A DNA stretch of 64,000 bases from contig DATHWW010000005.1 in NCBI GenBank assembly GCA_035460165.1, positions 1 through 64,000 on the forward strand, written 5' to 3'. The position numbers and the translations under genes were made by a program. This DNA is from MM2 sp035460165 (GTDB lineage: Bacteria > Pseudomonadota > Gammaproteobacteria > Burkholderiales > Methylophilaceae). Of the stretch, positions 16,831-24,404 are shown in pieces. Every line of letters starts with the position of its first letter. The first letter of the stretch is position 1. The notes under the pieces are model-generated. The model saw nothing but the letters and a program-made list of their open reading frames with translations. It did no database searches and had not been told where the DNA came from.

Positions 16831-17085
16831 ATGCCACAAGAGCTCGATCATCCCGTCGCAGTCATCACCCCAGATGCCGCCATTTCCGCATTGCTGTGCC
16901 TGTTTCACTATTACGCAACCCAGGAACAAAGCCAACCTTCACCCAGGCTAAGTCAGCGCATCTATCGCCATCTTGAAGGCCTGTCGCAACGCGATGACCT
17001 GCCGGAAATCCTGCACAAGACTTGTGACGAACTGTGCGATGCATGGCAGCTGATGCTGGACCGCCAGCAAGCGAGGCTGACATGA
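16831..17085 (+). CDS. Small hypothetical protein, first gene of a Fur-box operon
   Basis: An 84-residue soluble protein starting MPQELDHPVAVITPD. AAGGAGAAC lies just before the ATG at 16831, which is preferred over an in-frame start at 16789 inside the promoter. It is predicted largely helical, with two cysteines (HKTCDELCDAW near the C terminus) in C-x3-C spacing. I recognise no family. It shares the operon and a four-base overlap with the DUF2325 gene, so the two products may work together under iron limitation. Confidence 0.75.
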   Translation: MPQELDHPVAVITPDAAISALLCLFHYYATQEQSQPSPRLSQRIYRHLEGLSQRDDLPEILHKTCDELCDAWQLMLDRQQARLT

Positions 17086-18290
17086 TTGTCGATGTTGTTC
17101 CCATCGTTAACGGTTCGCGTCGCCATCGCCTGTGGGAACTGACGCATCGCTATCACTGCCCGGTTATCGGCGTCTGCTTCAAGCTCGGCGAGATACGCGA
17201 ATTGGTGCTGAAGGTGATGACTTTCCCGCATCGGCCCACCGATTACGAGGTGCATTGCACCGCCGCCAGCGAATGCAGCGCGCGGGCGTCATTGTCCAGC
17301 CTGCTGCACAAGACGCTGGAAAAGAAATATGCGTTGGCGATCCAGCGCTGCAAGCCGCTAAAGACGACCGAAGAGCTTGCGGCCAAATGGCGCGAAGCGG
17401 TGGCGGGCGAGGATGTGCCCGGGATGTTCTGGGCCGTCCTTACGCATCCGGCCAGCACCGAGGAGTTCCGCCTGCAGGTCTACGCCGACATCCACATGCT
17501 GCAGCACCAGATTGGCGCCGGTGTGCGCCGCGAGCAGCAGGCATGGGCCAAGCTGCAGGAAGAGAACGCGATGCTGGGGCGTGAGTTGTCACGCATGCAG
17601 CAACGCGTGACCGAGTCCTGTAATCGTTATGTCGAACAGATCACCGACCTTAAGGCGCAGCTCGATGCTGCGCGTTCCGAGGCGGTGCAGCATCAGGCGC
17701 TGGCCGAACGCCATGCCGCCGAGCGTGATCGATTGCGCGAACAGTCGGCCGACGCGAACGAAAGCATGCGTCTGATGTATCGACTGCAACTGGCGGAAAG
17801 TGCTTATTCCGCATTGAAGGAGCGCCACGCCACGCTGGAAACGGACTACTCCACCGCGAAAGAGGATGTGCGCCGGCTGGAAGTCGAGCTCGCGCAAATG
17901 ATTTCCGTGCAAGAGTCGGCGACGCAAACCGTGCAGGAAGAGGAGCAGCATCTGAATGGCCGAACCGTACTCTGCGTCGGCGGCCGCATCGACGCTATCC
18001 CGCATTTCCGCAGCCTGGTGCGACTACGCGGCGGGGAGTTCGTGCATCACGATGGCGGCAAGGAGGAAAACATCGGCCGCCTGGAAGCCGTCATCTCGGC
18101 GGCGGATGCGGTGATTTGCCAGACTGGCTGCATCAGCCACAACGCTTATTGGCGGGTCAAGGAACAATGCAAGCGGACCGGTAAGCCATGTACCTTTGTC
18201 GGCAACCCCAGCCTGAGCAGTTTCCTGCAGGTGCTGGATAACCTGACGGTAAGCGAAGCAAGCGAAATCGAAAAAGAGATTCAGGAATAA
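17082..18290 (+). CDS. DUF2325-domain coiled-coil protein, Fur-linked
   Basis: A 402-residue cytoplasmic protein. The N-terminal ~170 residues contain several Cys and His (YHCPVIGVC, VHCTAASECSA). A long coiled coil follows (about 165-300, rich in Gln, Glu, Arg and Ala). The C-terminal DUF2325 domain runs from RTVLCVGGRIDAIPHFRSLVR to GKPCTFVGNPSLSSFL, with a DAVICQTGCISHNAYWRVKEQCKR core. Start ATG at 17082 overlaps the upstream stop as ATGA. The molecular function of DUF2325 is not established to my knowledge; the Cys/His content and Fur box suggest iron- or redox-related work. Confidence 0.82.
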   Translation: MIVDVVPIVNGSRRHRLWELTHRYHCPVIGVCFKLGEIRELVLKVMTFPHRPTDYEVHCTAASECSARASLSSLLHKTLEKKYALAIQRCKPLKTTEELAAKWREAVAGEDVPGMFWAVLTHPASTEEFRLQVYADIHMLQHQIGAGVRREQQAWAKLQEENAMLGRELSRMQQRVTESCNRYVEQITDLKAQLDAARSEAVQHQALAERHAAERDRLREQSADANESMRLMYRLQLAESAYSALKERHATLETDYSTAKEDVRRLEVELAQMISVQESATQTVQEEEQHLNGRTVLCVGGRIDAIPHFRSLVRLRGGEFVHHDGGKEENIGRLEAVISAADAVICQTGCISHNAYWRVKEQCKRTGKPCTFVGNPSLSSFLQVLDNLTVSEASEIEKEIQE

Positions 18291-18318
18291 ATTCAGGGGC
18301 CCGAGCGGCCCCTGAATT
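18290..18318. terminator. Bidirectional hairpin between convergent genes
   Basis: A perfect 12-bp stem AATTCAGGGGCC / GGCCCCTGAATT with a five-base loop. It overlaps the end of the DUF2325 gene and stops just before the M48 protease stop. It lacks a long T run. Confidence 0.6.
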
Positions 18319-18319
18319 C

Positions 18320-19561
18320 TTAGAGCACCTGCAACCGCGCGATGCGGGCACTTGCCGGCGGGTGCGAGTCATAAAAAGCCGAGTGCAGCCGGTCGGGTGT
18401 CAGTGTCGAAGCGTTATCACGATAAAGCTTGACCAAGGCATCGACCAAGCGCTTGGCACTCGCATGCCGGGCGGCGTAAGCGTCGGCCTCGAACTCGTTT
18501 CTGCGTGCGTAGCTCGACATCAGCGGGCGCAGCAGGAACATGAATACCGGGCTCACCAGCAGAAACAGCAGCAGGCCCATATAGGCGCTGGGCGTTTCGA
18601 CCCCCAGTCCCGTGAAGAACCAGGTCTGGTTCATCAGCCAGCCGAGCAGGGCCAGGCCAGCGAAGCTAATCGCGAACAGCAGCGCGATGCGCTTGAATAC
18701 GTGGCGGTGGCGATAGTGTCCCAGTTCGTGCGCCAGCACGGCTTCGATCTCGTCCGGCTCCAGGCGCGAGAGCAGGGTGTCGAAGAACACCACCCGCTTG
18801 GCCGCGCCAAAGCCGGTGAAGTAGGCGTTGCCGTGGCTGCTGCGCGCAGAACCGTCCATCACGTACAGGCCTTGCGAGCGAAAGCCGCATTTCGTCAGCA
18901 GGGCTTCCATGCGTTGCTTGAGGGAGGCATCCTGCAGCGGCTCGAACTTGTTGAACAGCGGCGCGATAAAGGTCGGGTAGATTGCCAGCATCACCAAATT
19001 GAACGCCGACCAGACCACCCACAGATACAGCCACCACAGGCTGCCGGCAGCCTGCATCAGCCACAGCGCGACAAATAGCACAGGTGCTCCCATGGTGACA
19101 CCGACCAGCGCGTGCTTGACGAGATCGCCGAAGAACATCGCACGTGACATGCGGTTGAAGCCGAAACGCTCGTCCACCGTGAAGCTCTTGTAGTAGTCGA
19201 ACGGGAGATCCACCAGGCTACTGATGACGAAGGCCGAAACAATCACGAGCGCACCGCGCAGCAGTTCGGTTCCGGGTAGAAGTACGCGCCAGCTATCGTC
19301 CAGCGCTTGCAATCCGCCACCAAGGGTGAACAGGATCAGCAGCAGCGCTTGCGCGATAGCCTGGCCGATCACCAGACGCGTCTTGGCGGCGGTGTAGTCC
19401 GCAGCCAGCTGGTGGGATTCCAGACTGATGGTATCGACGAATGCCGCCGGAACTTTGTCGCGATGAGTCTGGACGTAGCCGATGTGGCGTAGCCCCAGCC
19501 ACAGCCGCACGGCGACGGTTGCAGTGAGCAAGACGAGAAATATCAGCGTTATTGTTGTCAT
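18320..19561 (-). CDS. M48-family membrane metalloprotease (Ste24/CAAX type)
   Basis: A 413-residue multi-pass membrane protease. The zinc motif HELGH is at residues 278-282 (VLAHELGHYRHRH) and the third ligand is probably the Glu in RRNEFEADAYAARHA. Several hydrophobic helices fill residues 1-20, 65-80, 100-120, 150-195 and 290-350, as in the CAAX_N/Peptidase_M48 family. The ATG at 19561 is chosen for its AGGAG; upstream in-frame codons lie within the hairpin before it. It follows pqqA copy 1 by 72 bases on the same strand. A role in trimming PQQ precursor is possible but unproven; known PqqF-type proteases are M16, not M48. Confidence 0.88.
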   Translation of the reverse strand: MTTITLIFLVLLTATVAVRLWLGLRHIGYVQTHRDKVPAAFVDTISLESHQLAADYTAAKTRLVIGQAIAQALLLILFTLGGGLQALDDSWRVLLPGTELLRGALVIVSAFVISSLVDLPFDYYKSFTVDERFGFNRMSRAMFFGDLVKHALVGVTMGAPVLFVALWLMQAAGSLWWLYLWVVWSAFNLVMLAIYPTFIAPLFNKFEPLQDASLKQRMEALLTKCGFRSQGLYVMDGSARSSHGNAYFTGFGAAKRVVFFDTLLSRLEPDEIEAVLAHELGHYRHRHVFKRIALLFAISFAGLALLGWLMNQTWFFTGLGVETPSAYMGLLLFLLVSPVFMFLLRPLMSSYARRNEFEADAYAARHASAKRLVDALVKLYRDNASTLTPDRLHSAFYDSHPPASARIARLQVL

Positions 19562-19592
19562 GTTCGGCTCCTGTAAATGCGCTGGAAACAAC

Positions 19593-19614
19593 AACGGGGG
19601 CCGCAGCCCCCGTT
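19593..19614 (-). terminator. Hairpin between pqqA copy 1 and the M48 gene
   Basis: Nine-bp stem AACGGGGGC / GCCCCCGTT with a four-base loop. It lies 20 bases after the pqqA stop on the minus strand and could end or attenuate the short pqqA transcript before the protease gene. Confidence 0.6.
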
Positions 19615-19633
19615 TTATGCGACCGCTTGGGGA

Positions 19634-19705
19634 TTAGCGGTTGCAAACGTACATCGTGACTTCGAAACCAAAACGCATTTCGGTAGCTTGAGGCTTGGTC
19701 CACAT
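19634..19705 (-). CDS. pqqA: PQQ precursor peptide PqqA, copy 1
   Basis: A 23-residue peptide beginning MWTKPQATEMRFGFE and ending VTMYVCNR. PqqA is the ribosomal precursor of the redox cofactor pyrroloquinoline quinone; the radical-SAM enzyme PqqE cross-links its Glu and Tyr. Both are present in the required E-x3-Y spacing (Glu15, Tyr19), with the usual M-W start and N-R end. AAAGGAAAC precedes the ATG. No pqqB-F genes are in the window. The peptide is identical to that at 22344-22415; the two genes differ at six third-codon positions only. It is too short for ordinary gene callers. Confidence 0.95.
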   Translation of the reverse strand: MWTKPQATEMRFGFEVTMYVCNR

Positions 19706-19735
19706 GGTGAGTTTCCTTTCAATGAGTTGTTATGG

Positions 19736-19834
19736 TCACGGAGTCGTTATTCGATCCCCGTGAGACCTACTATAGCCAAGTGCTCTTGCAGGATATTCGG
19801 TTTGTTCATGAAAGCATGCTGATGATTTTCATGA
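19736..19834 (-). promoter_or_regulatory. Promoter and conserved upstream element of pqqA copy 1
   Basis: Read on the minus strand: TCATGA-N17-TCATGA (19834-19806), 31 bases, a TATAGT -10 box (19774-19769), then a leader with a TCACGG/CCGTGA hairpin (19736-19763) and the pqqA start 64 bases after the -10. No good -35 box is seen, which suggests activator dependence. The same layout, base for base in spacing, precedes pqqA copy 2. The binding factor is unknown. Confidence 0.75.
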
Positions 19835-19885
19835 TCCTGGACTAGTCAATTTGCATTACGGTGCAAGCCTCACCCGAAGAGCATG

Positions 19886-19920
19886 AAAAAACCGGGAACC
19901 GGAACTGGTCCGATTCCCGG
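19886..19920 (-). terminator. Terminator after ahpF
   Basis: CCGGGAA / TTCCCGG outer stem with an internally paired loop, followed on the minus strand by six T. It lies 20 bases past the ahpF stop. Confidence 0.85.
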
Positions 19921-19940
19921 CATTGCTTCTTGCGAGGAGC

Positions 19941-21485
19941 CTAGTGGCGGATCAGGTGGTCGAAAGTCCCGAGCGCGGCCTTCGCACCGTCGCCCATGGC
20001 GGTGATGATCTGCTTGTATGGCACAGTCGTCACGTCACCCGCTGCAAACACGCCCGGCAAGGAAGTCATGCCATGCGCGTCGACTTCGATCTCCCCATAC
20101 TTGCTCAGGTTGATCGTGCCTTTCAGCCAGTCGGTGTTGGGCACCAGCCCGATCTGCACGAACACGCCGGCCAGCTCGATGTGGTGCCATTGGCCGCTGG
20201 CGCGGTCGGTGTAGTTGAGGCCGTTCACTTTCTGGCCATCGCCCATCACTTCGGTGGTCTGCGCGTTCACGATCACCGTGACGTTGGGCAGGCTGTGCAG
20301 CTTCTTCTGCAGCACGGCGTCCGCACGCAAGTGGTCGTTGAATTCCAGCAGCGTCACGTGGGCGACAATGCCTGCGAGGTCGATCGCCGCTTCCACGCCG
20401 GAATTGCCGCCGCCGATCACCGCGACGTGCTTGCCCTTGAACAGCGGGCCGTCGCAGTGCGGGCAGTAGGCTACGCCCTTGCCGCGGTATTCCTGCTCGC
20501 CCGGTACGTTCATCTCGCGCCAGCGTGCGCCGGTGGCGAGGATGACGGTCTTGCTCTTCAGCACAGCGCCATTGGTCAGGCGGATTTCCATCAGCTCGCC
20601 GGGAATCAGCGCTTCGGCGCGTTGCAGATTCATGATGTCCACCTCGTAGCTCTTGACGTGCTCCTCCAGTGCCGCGACCAGCTTGGGTCCTTCGGTTTCC
20701 TTCACCGAAATGAAGTTCTCGATGCCCAGCGTATCCATCACCTGGCCGCCGAAGCGCTCGGCGACGATGCCGGTGCGTATGCCCTTGCGCGCGGTGTAAA
20801 TGGCAGCAGCCGAACCGGCCGGGCCGCCGCCGACGATCAGTACATCGAACGGGTCTTTTTGCGATAACTTGTCTGCATCGCGCGCCGCCGCATTGGTATC
20901 GATCTTGGCGAGGATCTCGCCCAGCTCCATACGGCCATCGCTGAATTTCTGGCCGTTGAGATAAATCGATGGCACCGCCATGATCTGGCGTTCATCGACT
21001 TCCTTCTGGTACAGCGCGCCGTCGATCATCACGTGGGTGATGTTCGGGTTGAGCACCGCCATCAAGTTCAATGCCTGCACGACTTCCGGGCAGTTGTGGC
21101 ACGTTAGCGAAATGTAGGTCTCGAAGCGGAACTCGCCTTTTAGGCTCTTTACCTGCTCAATGACATCGTCTTCGACCTTGGGCGGATGGCCGCCGACTTG
21201 CAGCAGCGCCAGCACCAGGGATGTGAATTCGTGGCCCATGGGAATGCCGGCGAAGCGTACGCCGATGTTTTCTCCGGGGCGGTTGAGCGAGAACGACGGC
21301 GCGCGCTCATTCGCGTCGCGACGTTGTTCCAGGGAGATCCTGCTGGACAGGCCGGCGATATCTTCCAGCAGTTCCAGCATCTCGCGCGCAGCCGCGCTGT
21401 CGTCGAGATTGGCGACGATGTCGATCTGCTGTGTCAGCTTCTCGAAGTATGCTTGCAGCTGATTTTTGATATTGGCGTCCAACAT
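19941..21485 (-). CDS. ahpF: Alkyl hydroperoxide reductase subunit F
   Basis: A 514-residue flavoprotein disulfide reductase that recharges AhpC with electrons from NADH. The N-terminal double thioredoxin-like domain has the Cys129-x2-Cys132 pair (TCHNCPEV). The FAD fold VLIVGGGPAGSAAAIYTARKG starts near 215, the CPHC redox pair is Cys341/Cys344, and the NADH fold is VAVIGGGNSGVEAAIDLAG. It lies 76 bases downstream of ahpC and probably shares its transcript. Confidence 0.97.
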   Translation of the reverse strand: MLDANIKNQLQAYFEKLTQQIDIVANLDDSAAAREMLELLEDIAGLSSRISLEQRRDANERAPSFSLNRPGENIGVRFAGIPMGHEFTSLVLALLQVGGHPPKVEDDVIEQVKSLKGEFRFETYISLTCHNCPEVVQALNLMAVLNPNITHVMIDGALYQKEVDERQIMAVPSIYLNGQKFSDGRMELGEILAKIDTNAAARDADKLSQKDPFDVLIVGGGPAGSAAAIYTARKGIRTGIVAERFGGQVMDTLGIENFISVKETEGPKLVAALEEHVKSYEVDIMNLQRAEALIPGELMEIRLTNGAVLKSKTVILATGARWREMNVPGEQEYRGKGVAYCPHCDGPLFKGKHVAVIGGGNSGVEAAIDLAGIVAHVTLLEFNDHLRADAVLQKKLHSLPNVTVIVNAQTTEVMGDGQKVNGLNYTDRASGQWHHIELAGVFVQIGLVPNTDWLKGTINLSKYGEIEVDAHGMTSLPGVFAAGDVTTVPYKQIITAMGDGAKAALGTFDHLIRH

Positions 21486-21561
21486 GATTTTTCCGTTCTT
21501 TGCTATTTGAGTTCGGGTGAAACCGCCCGGGCAACGAGCCCGGGCGTCATGCTTATAGTGC

Positions 21562-22131
21562 TTAGATCTTGCCGACCAGGTCCAGGGACGGGGTCAGTGT
21601 CTTTGCACCTTCGTTCCACTTGGCCGGGCACACCTGGCCCGGGTTGGTGGCGACGTATTGCGCGGCCTTCAGCTTGCGCAGGGTTTCCTTGACGTCGCGG
21701 GCGATGGCGTTGTCATGGATTTCCACGGTCTTGATCACGCCATCCGGATTGATGATGAAGGTACCGCGTAGGGCCAGGCCCTCTTCCGGAATGTGCACGC
21801 CGAAGGCATTGGTCAGCGTGTGGGTCGGGTCGCCGACCAGCGGGAACTTCGCCTTGCCCACGGCCGGGGAAGTCTCGTGCCACACCTTATGCGAGAAGTG
21901 CGTGTCGGTGGTCACGATGTAGACCTCGGCGCCGGCTTTCTGGAATTCGGCGTAGTTGTCGGCAGCGTCTTCGACTTCGGTCGGGCAGTTGAAGGTGAAG
22001 GCGGCCGGCATGAAGATCACGACGGACCACTTGCCCTTCAGGTTGGCTTCGCTGACGTCGATGAACTTGCCGTTGTGAAAGGCTTGCGCCTTGAACGGTT
22101 GAACTTGGGTGTTGATTAGGGATGTTGCCAT
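21562..22131 (-). CDS. ahpC: Alkyl hydroperoxide reductase subunit C (2-Cys peroxiredoxin)
   Basis: A 189-residue AhpC-type peroxiredoxin reducing peroxides. The peroxidatic residue is Cys49 in MPAAFTFNCPTEVED and the resolving residue Cys168 in NPGQVCPAKW. The start MATSLINTQVQPF at 22131 follows GGAGGAAAC; the longer frame adds only four residues. It is paired with ahpF, and the ahpCF block lies between the two pqqA genes, all on the same strand. Confidence 0.97.
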   Translation of the reverse strand: MATSLINTQVQPFKAQAFHNGKFIDVSEANLKGKWSVVIFMPAAFTFNCPTEVEDAADNYAEFQKAGAEVYIVTTDTHFSHKVWHETSPAVGKAKFPLVGDPTHTLTNAFGVHIPEEGLALRGTFIINPDGVIKTVEIHDNAIARDVKETLRKLKAAQYVATNPGQVCPAKWNEGAKTLTPSLDLVGKI

Positions 22132-22196
22132 TGTTTCCTCCATTAGGATTGGTTGTGTTGAACTGCGATGGAGGGAATTTTAGAGAGCCGTTATAT

Positions 22197-22233
22197 ATAG
22201 CACAAATTGATTGTTGCAATAGTGATGATTGAT
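22197..22233 (-). promoter_or_regulatory. OxyR-like tandem repeat upstream of ahpC
   Basis: A 22-base-spaced repeat ATAG-N6-TTGATT occurs at 22197 and 22219, giving ATAG/TGAT tetranucleotides every 11 bases. OxyR contacts four ATAG/CTAT-type tetranucleotides with this spacing. Two of the four tetranucleotides are perfect and two are half matches. No oxyR gene is in the window. Confidence 0.4.
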
Positions 22234-22271
22234 TAAATCTATTTACCAAGTTTCAGTCTGGGAAAGAAAAC

Positions 22272-22299
22272 AAAAACGGCAGCCGAAGCTGCCGTTTTT
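22272..22299 (-). terminator. Terminator after pqqA copy 2
   Basis: AACGGCAGC, loop CGAA, GCTGCCGTT, flanked by A and T runs on both sides, so it works in either direction. It separates the pqqA copy 2 transcript from ahpC. Confidence 0.9.
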
Positions 22300-22343
22300 G
22301 ATCCGGCTACCACATCGTGGTTACCGGTTAATGCAAGCGCAAA

Positions 22344-22415
22344 TTAGCGATTGCAAACGTACATCGTAACTTCAAAGCCGAAACGCATTTCGGTAGCTTG
22401 GGGCTTGGTCCACAT
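22344..22415 (-). CDS. pqqA: PQQ precursor peptide PqqA, copy 2
   Basis: A 23-residue peptide identical in sequence to the copy at 19634-19705, with Glu15 and Tyr19 in place for PqqE cross-linking. AAGGAGA lies eight bases before the ATG, a stronger ribosome site than copy 1 has. The six base differences between copies are all synonymous (Pro5, Phe12, Gly13, Phe14, Val16, Asn22), which indicates selection on the peptide. The gene has its own promoter and terminator, so it forms a stand-alone unit of about 200 bases. No PQQ biosynthesis enzyme is encoded nearby. Confidence 0.95.
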   Translation of the reverse strand: MWTKPQATEMRFGFEVTMYVCNR

Positions 22416-22447
22416 AATGATCTCCTTAGGTTTAAGTTAAGTACTGT

Positions 22448-22544
22448 ACAGTCGCCGGAACCGGCTTCTGTGAGTCGTACTATACCCAGATGAATGCTGT
22501 GTGCATTCGGGGTAGTCATGAAATGCACCTCATGATTTTAATGA
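22448..22544 (-). promoter_or_regulatory. Promoter and conserved upstream element of pqqA copy 2
   Basis: Minus-strand order: TCATTA-N17-TCATGA (22544-22516), 31 bases, TATAGT (22484-22479), a leader hairpin (22448-22471; GCCGG-AA-CCGGC inside ACAG/CTGT), and the start codon 64 bases after the -10. Within the 29-base upstream element 22 positions are identical to the copy 1 element, while the sequence between element and -10 has largely diverged. Confidence 0.75.
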
Positions 22545-22632
22545 ACGCCTACAGGCTGAATTCCCTAAGGCATCTTATTGTCTTAGTATAATCAACAGGT
22601 TCCGATTCGTTGTTTCGACACGAGGGGTTACG

Positions 22633-23832
22633 ATGCTCAAGGATGTTTTGCTCAAGCAACTAAGCGAAAAGCTGAATGGATTGCCGCTGGCGGTGCATCT
22701 CTGGAGCGGGGAAGTGATGGCTGCGCAAGAACCCATGGTGCGCATCCTTGCCTCCGACCCGCGCGCGTTGCGAATCTTGATTAATCCCAGTCTTGGCGGA
22801 TTGGCGCGCGCTTACGTCGAAGGCTGGATTGATTTGCATGGCAACGCACACGATATTCTCGATCTCGGTCGCACCCTGTGCAAGGCGGATGCCCCGGTCC
22901 GCCAAAGCAACGGATCCGACTGGCGCTGGTGGCGCCATACCCGTGCCAGCGATCGCCGCAACATTACTTATCATTACGACGTTTCCAACGAGTTCTACGG
23001 GCTGTGGCTGGATCGCAATCGCGTTTATTCCTGTGCCTATTTCGAGGATGCCGACAGCAGCCTGGATGTCGCTCAGGAAAAAAAACTCGATCTCATCTGT
23101 CGCAAGCTGATGCTCAAGCCCGGCGAGCGTCTGCTGGATATCGGCTGCGGCTGGGGTGGGCTCATCCTGCATGCAGCAGAAAAATATGGCGTGCAGGCGA
23201 CGGGAGTCACGCTTTCCGATAACCAGTGCGATTACGTGAAAGAGGAAATCCGGCGTCGCGGTCTGGAGGGCCGGGTCGAGGTGCGACTGATGGATTATCG
23301 CGACGTACCCGAGGATCCCCCGTACGACAAGATCGCCAGCGTCGGCATGTTCGAGCATGTGGGCCGGCGCAATCTGCCCGAATATTTCGCCAAGATACAC
23401 AGACTGCTGCGTCCCGGCGGACTGGTTATGAATCACGGCATCACTTCCACGGCGGTCGAAGCGCACGGCCTGGGGAGCGGTATCGCGGAGTTTGTCGACG
23501 AGTATGTCTTCCCCGGCGGCGAGTTGACGCATGTTTCCAACGTGATGCAGGAGATGGCTGCAGCCGGTCTTGAGCCGTTGGATGCCGAAAACCTGCGACC
23601 GCATTACGCCCGCACGCTATGGAGTTGGGTAGAACGTCTGGAGTCGAGGCAGCACGAAGCGCTGGAGTTGATCGGCGAGCAGAAGTACCGCATCTGGCGC
23701 ATCTACATGGCCGGTTCGGCATATGCCTTCGAGCATAACTGGATGGCGTTATTTCAGATACTGGGCGGTCGTCCACATCGTGACGGCACGCAGGATTACC
23801 CGTTCAATCGGCGGCATGTTTACGGCGCTTGA
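22633..23832 (+). CDS. Cyclopropane-fatty-acyl-phospholipid synthase family methyltransferase
   Basis: A 399-residue SAM-dependent enzyme that adds a methylene to membrane-lipid double bonds. The SAM site is RLLDIGCGWGGLILHAAEKYG (about 167-187). Other family features are NITYHYDVSNEFYGLWLDRNRVYSCAYF (110-137) and the SVGMFEHVGRRNLPEYF stretch. Length is close to E. coli Cfa (382). It is monocistronic and divergent from pqqA copy 2. Such enzymes often respond to stationary phase or envelope stress. A close paralogue acting on other fatty acids cannot be excluded. Confidence 0.9.
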   Translation: MLKDVLLKQLSEKLNGLPLAVHLWSGEVMAAQEPMVRILASDPRALRILINPSLGGLARAYVEGWIDLHGNAHDILDLGRTLCKADAPVRQSNGSDWRWWRHTRASDRRNITYHYDVSNEFYGLWLDRNRVYSCAYFEDADSSLDVAQEKKLDLICRKLMLKPGERLLDIGCGWGGLILHAAEKYGVQATGVTLSDNQCDYVKEEIRRRGLEGRVEVRLMDYRDVPEDPPYDKIASVGMFEHVGRRNLPEYFAKIHRLLRPGGLVMNHGITSTAVEAHGLGSGIAEFVDEYVFPGGELTHVSNVMQEMAAAGLEPLDAENLRPHYARTLWSWVERLESRQHEALELIGEQKYRIWRIYMAGSAYAFEHNWMALFQILGGRPHRDGTQDYPFNRRHVYGA

Positions 23833-23873
23833 TCGGGATAGCGTCCCCGCCCGGACGCTGATTGGCAACAGCC

Positions 23874-24404
23874 TTATTGGAACTTGTAATTCATCTGGTG
23901 CTCGATATCCATCCCGCTCCAACCTTGGCCCGGTGCGCTCGTGGGCAGGATGATGCAATTGAAAGGCTCCTTGCCGGTGATGCCTTTGTATTTGCCCGAA
24001 CCGTTGGTGATGGTATGAGTGCCGCAGCCGAATCTCGGCAATGCGCCTTCCAGTTCGCGGGTGTCAAAGGTGGTGAAAATCCGGTCGCCATCCTTATCGG
24101 TCATGGTGCAGCCGCCGTTCATGTATTGTGCCTTGCCGGAGTCGATCTGTATCGCGACGCAGTGGGCGATCATCTTGTCCATGAGAGCCTTGCCCTCCAG
24201 GTTGGCGGTGGTTCCCACCATTTCCAGTGCAACGGCTTTGCCCAGCTTATCGACTTCGATAGTATTAATCGGCTGCATGACGTAGTGGATGACATAATTG
24301 ATCGTGCCCTGTTTGGGCCAGTCGGCGCTTATCGCGGCACCAGCCCACAGCATCATGGCCGTTGTCGCGCACAGTAAAGGGCCGGAAATTCGATTTGCTT
24401 TCAT
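23874..24404 (-). CDS. Secreted hypothetical protein
   Basis: A 176-residue exported protein with a signal peptide (ATTAMMLWAGAAISA, cut near residue 27). The mature domain is rich in Gly and beta-prone, with GSGKYKGITGKEPFNCII near the C terminus; similar G-x-Y-x-G-I-x-G turns occur in small barrel proteins of the allene-oxide-cyclase-like fold. Four cysteines in the mature part could form disulfides. It ends convergently with the cfa-like gene. I cannot assign a function. Confidence 0.75.
   Translation of the reverse strand: MKANRISGPLLCATTAMMLWAGAAISADWPKQGTINYVIHYVMQPINTIEVDKLGKAVALEMVGTTANLEGKALMDKMIAHCVAIQIDSGKAQYMNGGCTMTDKDGDRIFTTFDTRELEGALPRFGCGTHTITNGSGKYKGITGKEPFNCIILPTSAPGQGWSGMDIEHQMNYKFQ

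Noticed and set aside
18320..19561. M48 protease as the dedicated PqqA-processing enzyme
   Set aside because: It is adjacent and on the same strand, but known PqqF/G proteases belong to the M16 family, a hairpin separates it from pqqA copy 1, and copy 2 has no such neighbour. Kept only as a possibility.
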